A stretch of DNA of 6,845 bases from Gammaproteobacteria bacterium (lineage in GTDB: Bacteria > Pseudomonadota > Gammaproteobacteria > Enterobacterales > Kangiellaceae), in assembly GCA_002401655.1 (NCBI GenBank), contig NVTT01000041.1, positions 13,713 through 20,557 of the forward strand, given 5' to 3'. The notes beneath the pieces were generated by a model, which had not been told where the DNA came from, did no database searches, and worked only from the letters and a program-made list of their open reading frames with translations. The translations under genes were made by a program, and so were the position numbers. Shown here piece after piece: positions 1 to 5,948 of this stretch (position 1 is the stretch's first letter; the number at the start of each line of letters is the position of its first letter).

Positions 1-36
1 TTACTGTCTAACACCTTCAATATGAAGATCAAACAT
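1..36. repeat. Left copy of a direct repeat of the yceI 3' end (36 bp or longer)
   Basis: These 36 bases are identical and in the same orientation to positions 5913-5948, the last 11 codons and stop of the intact yceI gene (residues MFDLHIEGVRQ). The identity stops at position 37 (g here, c at 5949). The left edge of the repeat cannot be seen because the window begins at its first base, so the true repeat may be longer. The two copies bracket the hydrolase, regulator, receptor and amidohydrolase genes. The arrangement resembles the att-like repeats left when an element integrates into the 3' end of a gene and restores it, but a remnant of a tandem yceI paralogue would look similar. Confidence 0.9.
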
Positions 37-44
37 GATCTGTC

Positions 45-59
45 TAGACGTTGCGTCTA
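45..59. repeat. Short palindrome beside the left direct repeat
   Basis: TAGACG (45-50) and CGTCTA (54-59) form a perfect 6-bp inverted repeat around a 3-base spacer, nine bases inside the end of the 36-bp direct repeat and 33 bases beyond the stop codon of the hydrolase gene. It could fold as a small hairpin at the end of the hydrolase transcript, but no T-tract follows on the minus strand, so a terminator role is weakly supported. It could also be a protein-binding site or chance. Confidence 0.35.
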
Positions 60-91
60 ACCCCAATTAATAATAAAAGTCACACATCAAT

Positions 92-913
92 CTAAATCTT
101 AGAAATAAATGAATCTAGCACTTTGTTGTATTCATCTGCGCTATCTATGAAAGGAGCGTGGCCAGAGTTCACTAAAAAATGGATTTGTTTTTGCCACAGG
201 TTGTTCCAATTTAGGCTAGATAAATATCCCGAGTTTATAAAAATATCGTTTTCACCTTGTAGTACTGCAATCGGTTTATCCCATTGCTCAATGGTTGCGA
301 TTTGGCTGTGCGCCGAATTTTCATCAGCGAAGTTTTCGAGCATGATTTTTCTAGAGATGCCATCTGCTCTTTTTACATCGTCCAAAAGATGTTGGCTGAT
401 ATTCTGTTTTTCACCGACAATAGCTAGAGCAAATTGTTTGGCTTGCGCTTCTGTGAAAAGTTCTTGTCCCGCAAAAGCCATAGTTTCCGTTGGTAGAAAA
501 GCTTTAGGCATATCATCTAAACCAGGTCCAACAGGAGGTGTTCCAGTGAGCACTAAACCCTTTACTCTAGCTTTTTTAGCGATTGCTTCTAAGGCAATAT
601 GCCCGCCTAAAGACCAACCAACTAATACACAGTCAAATAATTCCATTTGTTCAATAACTTCTATAACCATGTCAGCATAACCGCTGATTGTGTAGTCACT
701 ATTTGGATTAGTCGCATTGCTTGATTGGCCATGGCCAGGTAAATCTAGGCAGACCAATCGATATTTGTTAAGGGTTTCACTGTTTAATTGATTCGAGAAG
801 TATTGACTACTTGCAGAGTTGCCATGAATAAATAATATACAGGTTTCACTTGATCTTGATCCTGTTTCGGTAACGGCTATATCACCGTGTTTTGTTTTTA
901 TTATATCTTGCAT
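92..913 (-). CDS. Alpha/beta hydrolase, AidH-like; candidate N-acyl-homoserine lactonase
   Basis: This is a complete 273-residue alpha/beta hydrolase without a signal peptide, so probably cytoplasmic. Visible elements are the oxyanion loop HGNSAS (30-35), the strand-turn DLPGHGQS (57-64), the nucleophile elbow GWSLGGH with Ser101, an acid in GENDIF (Asp223) and the catalytic histidine in NSGHAPF (His252). Residues about 125-205 form the lid region. From recall, the length, the HGN loop, GWSLGGHI, TGTPPV, MAFAGQE and the NLW...NSGHAPF ending resemble AidH, an AHL lactonase of Ochrobactrum whose triad is Ser-His-Glu; Asp223 falls where I recall that Glu. Related esterases, haloperoxidases and C-C hydrolases share the fold, so the AHL assignment is inference while the hydrolase call is firm. 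The ATG start has AGAGG eight bases upstream. The gene lies downstream of, and in the same direction as, the AraC regulator, 187 bp away, so it may have its own promoter. Confidence 0.85.
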   Translation of the reverse strand: MQDIIKTKHGDIAVTETGSRSSETCILFIHGNSASSQYFSNQLNSETLNKYRLVCLDLPGHGQSSNATNPNSDYTISGYADMVIEVIEQMELFDCVLVGWSLGGHIALEAIAKKARVKGLVLTGTPPVGPGLDDMPKAFLPTETMAFAGQELFTEAQAKQFALAIVGEKQNISQHLLDDVKRADGISRKIMLENFADENSAHSQIATIEQWDKPIAVLQGENDIFINSGYLSSLNWNNLWQKQIHFLVNSGHAPFIDSADEYNKVLDSFISKI

Positions 914-1100
914 TGCAGAGACCTCTGTTAATTAGACTTCTGATATCTTAAGAGCTTTTAGTTAGTAATATTCTTAAATTATCGATTAAATTAGAATCGG
1001 CTTATTGTGCTTTTAGCATTATTTATGTTGCGCTAATCATTATTTCTATTATTTGGCTTACAGCTAGATTTACGATAGCGATTTACCCATAATAAATGGT
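914..1100. other. Intergenic region between the regulator and hydrolase genes
   Basis: These 187 AT-rich bases separate two minus-strand genes. The gap is long enough for a separate hydrolase promoter, but I see no convincing -35/-10 pair on the minus strand. The region also contains no strong hairpin; CCAT-AATAA-ATGG just past the regulator's stop is too weak to call a terminator. No small gene is evident. Confidence 0.5.
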
Positions 1101-2129
1101 TTATACTTTCTCATTGCTACGAAGTTGAGTAGGAGGAAAACCATATTTCTTTCGAAAACAAGTAGAAAAACTACTTTGATGCCTAAAACCAACTTCCAAA
1201 GCTATATCGATAATGTAGTTATCTGTTTCAGTCAGTAAGGTGTATGCCAAAGCTAGGCGCTCTTCATTAATAAACTGAGAAATTGACATGTTAAAAATAT
1301 GTTTAAAGCCATAATGCAGTTTGTTTCTATTGACGCCAATCATCGAACAAATTTCTTTCACTGACGGTAGGTCGGACAACCGAGAAATAATGATTTCTTT
1401 TACCTGTTTGATTGCTACTTTATCGGTATCTTTTAATTTTATAGGTAATGATTTTGCGGAACGTTGGTGTAATAAACAATCAATTGCGACGCAGCTTAAT
1501 TCATTAATTTTTGCTTCTGCATAGGGTAATCTTAATGCATCGTCCATATTCATAGAAATCAATTGACCTGTGATTAAATTCATTCGATGATCTAATGGTA
1601 ATTCGGTTATAAAGGGCTCATGTTTCGATCGAATTAATAATTTTTTCACAGTTGAATTATCGATGGTTTTTTTTGATTTAGTTAAATCTTGCAGATAGTT
1701 TTTGTTAAATGCTAAGGTGACCCACACGGTTTGAGTCTCTGCAAAAATGGTTTCTAAACTTGATTTATTTGCGGGATTAAATATTCGCCAGTTTGGAATA
1801 GTCGTATCAATATATTCACCAAGGCCCATATCAACAGTTGCACCGTACTCAAGGCTGAAATTCATTCGAATTCTATCGCCAGCACTGACTTTATAGGTTA
1901 AATCTTTATGCCAGGTGCCATTTAGCACAATAACCGTTATATTCTCGCCAAAAGTAAGAAATTCAATAGTACCATCGCCTAAATTTTCAGGTATTTCAAA
2001 TAGGTAACTATCTGCATTAGCATTGGAAAGATGGCGTTTTGGTTCGGTAGTTTTACCAAAGATTGCATGGCAAAAGGATAAATGATCAATCCAATCATAC
2101 TCGTAAAACTCTTTCTTTTGTTTGTTCAT
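1101..2129 (-). CDS. AraC-family transcriptional regulator
   Basis: A 342-residue regulator with the usual AraC-family architecture: a ligand-sensing N-terminal part (about 1-225) and a C-terminal double helix-turn-helix (about 240-338). The first HTH is around 256-279 (SVKEICSMIGVNRNKLHYGF). The second is around 305-337, with the family signature IALEVGFRHQSSFSTCFRKK followed by YGFPPTQLR. The N-terminal part is not one I can assign to a specific effector class. The only possible ATG is at 2129, because an in-frame TAA lies nine bases upstream. Its Shine-Dalgarno-like AAAGGAA (2143-2149 on the plus strand) is about 13 bases away, rather distant, which suggests modest translation. It is transcribed divergently from the receptor gene and the two share a 258-bp control region, the usual arrangement for a local activator. 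It probably controls the receptor-amidohydrolase operon and possibly the hydrolase; its inducer is unknown. Confidence 0.9.
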   Translation of the reverse strand: MNKQKKEFYEYDWIDHLSFCHAIFGKTTEPKRHLSNANADSYLFEIPENLGDGTIEFLTFGENITVIVLNGTWHKDLTYKVSAGDRIRMNFSLEYGATVDMGLGEYIDTTIPNWRIFNPANKSSLETIFAETQTVWVTLAFNKNYLQDLTKSKKTIDNSTVKKLLIRSKHEPFITELPLDHRMNLITGQLISMNMDDALRLPYAEAKINELSCVAIDCLLHQRSAKSLPIKLKDTDKVAIKQVKEIIISRLSDLPSVKEICSMIGVNRNKLHYGFKHIFNMSISQFINEERLALAYTLLTETDNYIIDIALEVGFRHQSSFSTCFRKKYGFPPTQLRSNEKV

Positions 2130-2264
2130 AGATTGTTATGTTTTCCTTTAGATAGTAAATTTACCATTATTATTTGACCCTATACAGTAATAAATAGTTA
2201 AAGATTCAACGATTGGGTCGACAAAATGTCAAAAAGCAAAATAAAAATGATGATTTCAAATTGG

Positions 2265-2300
2265 AAGTGTTCATATAAGGTAGCGCCGAAGAGAACACTT
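2265..2300. promoter_or_regulatory. Inverted repeat AAGTGTTC-N20-GAACACTT, candidate operator
   Basis: Perfect 8-bp arms at 2265-2272 and 2293-2300 surround a 20-base spacer. The site lies upstream of the predicted receptor promoter, so it is unlikely to be in the receptor's 5' untranslated region and more likely a DNA site. The arms are 28 bp apart centre to centre, so a bound dimer would have to span nearly three helical turns. Binding by the neighbouring AraC protein is inference; these proteins more often use direct repeats. Confidence 0.5.
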
Positions 2301-2306
2301 TTGTAA

Positions 2307-2338
2307 CAACGAATAACATTAATAATAGATAGTCGTTG
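2307..2338. promoter_or_regulatory. Inverted repeat CAACGA-N20-TCGTTG overlapping the -35 region
   Basis: The 6-bp arms at 2307-2312 and 2333-2338 are separated by 20 bases, the same spacer length as the upstream inverted repeat. The right arm overlaps the first three bases of the proposed -35 hexamer of the receptor promoter. An activator bound there would sit next to RNA polymerase, a common position for AraC-family activators. A further direct copy of CAACGA occurs at 2208-2213. Confidence 0.4.
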
Positions 2339-2363
2339 CTAGTGACTGTAAGGTAAATACAAT
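2336..2363 (+). promoter_or_regulatory. Predicted sigma70 promoter of the receptor-amidohydrolase operon
   Basis: TTGCTA (2336-2341; four of six consensus bases) and TACAAT (2358-2363; five of six) are separated by 16 bases. Transcription would start near 2370, leaving a short leader of about 18 bases that begins just ahead of the Shine-Dalgarno. The imperfect -35 element overlapped by an inverted-repeat arm fits an activator-dependent promoter. The call is from pattern alone. Confidence 0.5.
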
Positions 2364-2375
2364 CCGTTTTTATTT

Positions 2376-2381
2376 AAGGGG
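2376..2381 (+). promoter_or_regulatory. Strong ribosome binding site of the receptor gene
   Basis: AAGGGG lies six bases before the ATG at 2388. It supports that start, which is also the one giving a complete signal peptide. Confidence 0.7.
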
Positions 2382-2387
2382 TAATAT

Positions 2388-4592
2388 ATGTTCATACGAT
2401 ATCCAGAATTAAAGTACATTGTTCTATTTTCAGGACTGCTAACACCTTTTGTTTACGCAGCAGAATCTGATGTGACTGGTGCAGATGCTGAGGAAGAAGT
2501 GAGCAATATCATAATAGTCACGGCGCAAAAGCGCGAACAAGATATTAAAGATGTGCCTATTTCTATGTCTGTGTTGACGTCGGATATACTGGATAAGTCG
2601 GGTGCTCAATCATTGTTAGAAATGCAAAAAATCGTCCCTAATTTTTCATTTGATTCCGTCAATGGATTTGACAACATCAGCGTCAGGGGCGTCGGTGGTG
2701 GTGGACGAAATATTGGTTTTGACCCACGTGCGGGACTTTATATAGACGGTGTTTATATTGGTCAAGCAGCGGCCTTGTCTGCTCCTTTATTTGATATGGA
2801 ACGTGTTGAAGTACTAAGAGGACCACAAGGTCACCTATTTGGACGAAATACGGTATCCGGAGCGGTTAGTCTAGTAACTAAAGATCCATCAGAAAGTTTT
2901 GCCGGATTTGTTAAAGTGGTTGCGGGCTCAGAAAATAATAGAGAAATCCATGCGGGAGTTGAGGGTTCTCTGAGTGACACGATCACAGCAAAAGTATCGA
3001 CTGCTTTTCAAACTAGAGATGGTTTTGTTAAAAACATATTTGATGACAGCGATTTAGATGACGTCAAAAGAAAAGTCATTAGAAGTAAAATAATTTATGC
3101 TCCGAGTGATATCTTGGCTATCGATTTTAGTTTTGATTACGCAAAAACAGATTTTAAATCATTAGTTGGAGAGCCTGTTAGTCAAAACCATCCAGCTCTA
3201 GGGCCGTTATTGACGCCGTTTATTTCAGAGCCACCACGTTCTGTTAATTTTAACCAAACACCGGGTTCTTTTCATGATTTAGGTGGCGCGAGTATTACCG
3301 TAGATTATGAGTTGTCAGGCGGAAATATAGTAACTGCCATCTCTGGATATAGAACTTCAGAACAAGCAAGAAGTAATGATACCGACTACTCGCCTATAGA
3401 TTTAATTTCAATTGACTACACGGATGAATCAAAGCAATTTTCTCAAGAACTTAGAATAGCATCACCAGGAGATCAAGATACGCGCTATGTCGTTGGCCTT
3501 TATTATTTAACTGATGAAGCAAAAACTGAACGTATCGCTAATGCTTCAGCGGCTCTAATAGGTGTTCCAGGTTACAACGAAAATAATGATAGTGCAGTCG
3601 ATACCACTTCAACGGCTCTTTTTGCTGCTATAGATATTGACCTCTCAGAAAGTTTAACTTTAAATCTTGGTATGCGGTATACAGATGAAACGAAAGATCT
3701 TAATTATAGATTGGTCAATAGTTTTGGACTCGAGCCAATTGGTGCTTTTGGTTTAATTCATGAGCCAGGATATGTTGATAGTAGAAATGAAAGTCATTTT
3801 AAACCGACGGTCGGTTTCACCTATGCAATCAATGACGATTTAAATGTTTACACAAAGTATGCGACAGGCTTTAAAAGTGGCGGTTTTAATGTCGACTTTT
3901 TAGGAGAGGCTGCATTTTCGGAAATTGAATTTGATACTGAAGACGTAGAAAGTTATGAGTTTGGGATAAAGGGTAGAACAGCTAAAGGTGTGGTTAATTA
4001 TGATTTAGCCATTTTTCAGTCAATTTATACCGATTTTCAAATTCTCCAATTTGTTGAAGTTGCGCCTTCCGTTTTCCTGCCAGTATTGAGAAATGCAGCA
4101 GAAGTTGAAACGACTGGATTAGAAGCTTCTACAAGTGTTTATGTTACTAACGATTTTAGGATTGGCGCTAATGTCGGTATTCTTGATGCAGAGTTTACTA
4201 GTTTTCCAAATGGTAACGCTTTAGGCCAAGATCTAGCGGGTAACGAATTACCAAATGCGCCAAAATTAACCGGTGCGATTACTATGGATTACTACTACCC
4301 AATGGATTCTCTTGGTGGAGGCGTGGACTTTTACTTTGAATATTCTTTTCGAGATAAAAGTTTTGCTGATGCTGAAAACCTGCCAAAGCGAGAGTTGGGT
4401 GAACGCAATTTAGTAACCGCTAGAATTACCTTTACTCCCGATGATGATAGTTGGTCAGTTAGCATATGGGGAAATAACCTGTTTAATGATACCTATATCG
4501 ATATTGCTGGGACTGATTTTCTAGCAACTGATTTTGTAAGGTACGGTGCTCCGCGCACAGTAGGAATTGATTTAACCTTTAATTTTGAATAG
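2388..4592 (+). CDS. TonB-dependent outer-membrane receptor
   Basis: A complete 734-residue receptor that imports a ligand across the outer membrane using TonB-ExbBD energy. It starts with a signal peptide (1-24, cleavage predicted after FVYA). A TonB-box-like IIIVTAQKR follows at 41-49. The plug domain (about 52-168) carries typical motifs: DVPISMSVL, NISVRGVG, LYIDGVYIGQ and ERVEVLRGPQGHLFGRN (138-154). The rest is the 22-strand beta-barrel, with NVYTKYATGFKSGGFN in the middle and the usual final strand RYGAPRTVGIDLTFNF followed by one Glu. The sequence type is the large family common in marine and freshwater proteobacteria that takes up non-iron nutrients as well as siderophores, and the substrate cannot be read from the sequence. 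Nearby hydrolase and amidase genes and the lack of iron genes or a Fur box suggest an organic ester- or amide-containing ligand. It is the first gene of a probable operon with the amidohydrolase, whose start is 70 bp past the TAG stop. Confidence 0.95.
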   Translation: MFIRYPELKYIVLFSGLLTPFVYAAESDVTGADAEEEVSNIIIVTAQKREQDIKDVPISMSVLTSDILDKSGAQSLLEMQKIVPNFSFDSVNGFDNISVRGVGGGGRNIGFDPRAGLYIDGVYIGQAAALSAPLFDMERVEVLRGPQGHLFGRNTVSGAVSLVTKDPSESFAGFVKVVAGSENNREIHAGVEGSLSDTITAKVSTAFQTRDGFVKNIFDDSDLDDVKRKVIRSKIIYAPSDILAIDFSFDYAKTDFKSLVGEPVSQNHPALGPLLTPFISEPPRSVNFNQTPGSFHDLGGASITVDYELSGGNIVTAISGYRTSEQARSNDTDYSPIDLISIDYTDESKQFSQELRIASPGDQDTRYVVGLYYLTDEAKTERIANASAALIGVPGYNENNDSAVDTTSTALFAAIDIDLSESLTLNLGMRYTDETKDLNYRLVNSFGLEPIGAFGLIHEPGYVDSRNESHFKPTVGFTYAINDDLNVYTKYATGFKSGGFNVDFLGEAAFSEIEFDTEDVESYEFGIKGRTAKGVVNYDLAIFQSIYTDFQILQFVEVAPSVFLPVLRNAAEVETTGLEASTSVYVTNDFRIGANVGILDAEFTSFPNGNALGQDLAGNELPNAPKLTGAITMDYYYPMDSLGGGVDFYFEYSFRDKSFADAENLPKRELGERNLVTARITFTPDDDSWSVSIWGNNLFNDTYIDIAGTDFLATDFVRYGAPRTVGIDLTFNFE

Positions 4593-4662
4593 AGCCCAGA
4601 AAAATACTCTAATTCAAAACCAAGTTATTAAATTTAAACGACTAAGAGTGGCTAATGACTTC

Positions 4663-5832
4663 ATGAAAAATTTATCAAATATGAAAGAACTGAGCAAATT
4701 GATGCCTGAGTGGCGACGGGCAATCCATCAAAACCCAGAGACAGCTTACGAAGAGTTTGATACGGCTAAGTTAGTGGCTGAGGTTCTCAAAAATTATGGG
4801 GTGGAAGTCCATCAAAATATTGCAGAGACAGGAGTCGTTGGCGTCATCAAAAGTGGTAACTCCGATAAGGCGATAGGATTAAGAGCTGATATGGATGCGC
4901 TCAATCTTGTAGAAAATAATTGTTTTGATCATCGTTCAAAAGTACATGGAAAAATGCATGGTTGCGGACACGATGGTCATACCGCGATGTTACTTGGCGC
5001 AGCTTGTTACCTATCGAAAAATAGAAATTTTGATGGCACTATTTATGTGATTTTTCAGCCTGCAGAAGAAGCCGAAGGTGGCGCTCTAAAAATGATGGAA
5101 GAGGGATTGTTTGAGAAGTTTCCAATGGATGCTATTTTTGGAATGCATAACTACCCAACGCTAGACAGCGGACATTTTTCGATTTGTGCAGGCCCAATGA
5201 TGTCCGCATTTGGTTCGTTTGAATGCCATATTAAAGGAAAAGGCATGCATTCATCGATGCCTCATTTAGGGGTTGATCCGATTGAAATTGGCGTTGAAAT
5301 ACATCGCCAATGGAAATCGATTTTGTATCGGCTAGTTGAACCAATAGAAACGGCCGTTATCAGTATTACTCAGTTCAATTCTGGCTCGGCACATAATGTT
5401 TCACCAGAAACGGCGACATTAAAAGGCTCAACACGTTGTTTTAGTCATGAAACCGCCAATATTTTAAAAACCAAAATGTATGACGTTGCTCATCAAATAT
5501 GTGATATGCACAATGCAGAATGTGAATTTATATACGACTTATCTTATCCAGCCTTAGTTAACGATAAAGACTATTCAACTTTTGCGGCAGATGTTGCGGC
5601 TTCGGTGGTAGGTGAAGGTAATGTAAACAGAGAGATTACGCCTATTTTAGGTTCAGAAGATTTTGCCTGCATGCTTGAGAAATGCAGAGGCGCTTATATT
5701 TTAATCGGTAATGGTTCGGGTGAAGAGGGCGGTTGCATGGTACACAATCCAAATTATGATTTTAATGACGACATCTTAGATGTAGGAGCATCGTATTGGA
5801 TTAAATTGGCTAATTCATTTCTTGAGTCGTAA
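4663..5832 (+). CDS. M20D-family amidohydrolase (hippurate / N-acyl amino acid hydrolase type)
   Basis: This metal-dependent hydrolase cleaves the amide bond of N-acyl or N-aroyl amino acids; relatives include HipO and plant auxin-conjugate hydrolases. From the ATG at 4663 it has 389 residues, a normal length. The metal site is intact: HGCGHDGH (99-106) with Cys101 and His103, QPAEEAEGG (132-140) with Glu135/Glu136, MHN with His162, and VHNPNYDFNDD with His361. LRADMDAL (73-80) and GSEDFACML (330-338) are also typical. The dimerisation domain spans about 182-295. There is no signal peptide, so it should be cytoplasmic. The frame stays open back to a TTG at 4585, inside the receptor gene, but homology begins near ELSKLMPEWRRAIHQNPE, so 4663 is preferred; only a weak AAGAG (4644-4648) precedes it. 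ATG 4681 is an alternative. It is probably co-transcribed with the receptor. If the hydrolase is an AHL lactonase, this enzyme could split the resulting N-acyl-homoserine; that substrate is inference. Confidence 0.9.
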   Translation: MKNLSNMKELSKLMPEWRRAIHQNPETAYEEFDTAKLVAEVLKNYGVEVHQNIAETGVVGVIKSGNSDKAIGLRADMDALNLVENNCFDHRSKVHGKMHGCGHDGHTAMLLGAACYLSKNRNFDGTIYVIFQPAEEAEGGALKMMEEGLFEKFPMDAIFGMHNYPTLDSGHFSICAGPMMSAFGSFECHIKGKGMHSSMPHLGVDPIEIGVEIHRQWKSILYRLVEPIETAVISITQFNSGSAHNVSPETATLKGSTRCFSHETANILKTKMYDVAHQICDMHNAECEFIYDLSYPALVNDKDYSTFAADVAASVVGEGNVNREITPILGSEDFACMLEKCRGAYILIGNGSGEEGGCMVHNPNYDFNDDILDVGASYWIKLANSFLES

Positions 5833-5875
5833 CGAAATTAATGCAATTCGAACTTGAATCTGCGGTTTAAATAGT

Positions 5876-5903
5876 TTTCCCCATCAAGTTTTAGATGGGG
5901 AAG
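5876..5903. terminator. Hairpin between convergent amidohydrolase and yceI genes
   Basis: TTCCCCATC (5877-5885) pairs with GATGGGGAA (5894-5902) in a perfect 9-bp stem with an 8-base loop, extendable by one T-G pair. It sits 44 bp past the amidohydrolase stop and 10 bp past the yceI stop, the place expected for a shared terminator of convergent genes. Neither strand has a proper T-tract directly after the stem, so intrinsic termination would be inefficient; it may instead protect 3' ends from exonucleases. Confidence 0.55.
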
Positions 5904-5912
5904 CGTGATAAT

Positions 5913-5948
5913 TTACTGTCTAACACCTTCAATATGAAGATCAAACAT
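5913..5948. repeat. Right copy of the direct repeat, within the 3' end of yceI
   Basis: These bases are identical to positions 1-36 and encode the last 11 residues and stop of the intact YceI protein. The repeat ends exactly between residues Val179 and Met180 of YceI. Distance between the two copies, start to start, is 5912 bp. The 10 bases between this copy and the hairpin show no obvious recombinase site. Confidence 0.9.

Larger units (their letters stand above)
1..66 (-). pseudogene. 3' remnant of a YceI-like gene
   Basis: Read on the minus strand, positions 66 to 1 are an open stretch ending in the same stop codon as the intact yceI. It encodes LGLDATSRQI followed by the shared MFDLHIEGVRQ. 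An in-frame TAA at 69-67 closes it upstream, so no complete gene can be present here. Upstream of the identical 36 bp, the bases at 37-66 match the corresponding part of yceI (5949-5978) at 16 of 30 positions by my count. At protein level GLDATSRQI aligns with DLGPASAKV, mostly by conservative changes. This suggests decayed YceI-family coding sequence rather than unrelated DNA. The stretch is short and chance similarity cannot be excluded. Confidence 0.5.
2130..2387. promoter_or_regulatory. Divergent control region between the regulator and receptor genes
   Basis: This 258-bp AT-rich region must contain promoters for both the leftward regulator gene and the rightward receptor operon. It holds two inverted repeats with 20-base spacers (2265-2300 and 2307-2338), a sigma70-like promoter reading right (2336-2363) and a strong Shine-Dalgarno for the receptor (2376-2381). 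The hexamer CAACGA occurs at 2208-2213 and 2307-2312 and, inverted, at 2333-2338. For the regulator I see no clear promoter; TTGAAT on the minus strand near 2202-2207 is a possible -35 without a good -10 partner. No convincing Fur box is visible. Confidence 0.7.

Noticed and set aside
123..680. 185-codon open frame on the plus strand
   Set aside because: It lies wholly opposite the alpha/beta hydrolase gene, its translation resembles no family I know, and the minus-strand frame has intact catalytic motifs.
1089..1103. CCAT-AATAA-ATGG hairpin as terminator of the AraC gene
   Set aside because: The stem is only four base pairs and no T-tract follows on the minus strand.
1321..1524. 67-codon open frame on the plus strand
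   Set aside because: It is antisense to the helix-turn-helix half of the AraC gene and has no recognisable features of its own.
2311..2330. Fur-box-like AT-rich sequence upstream of the receptor
   Set aside because: By my count about 9 of 19 positions match the consensus, little better than expected in such AT-rich DNA, and no iron-uptake genes accompany the receptor.
4585..4662. TTG start giving 26 extra N-terminal residues on the amidohydrolase
   Set aside because: The extension overlaps the end of the receptor gene, is not part of the M20D fold, and does not look like a signal peptide; the ATG at 4663 gives the normal family length.
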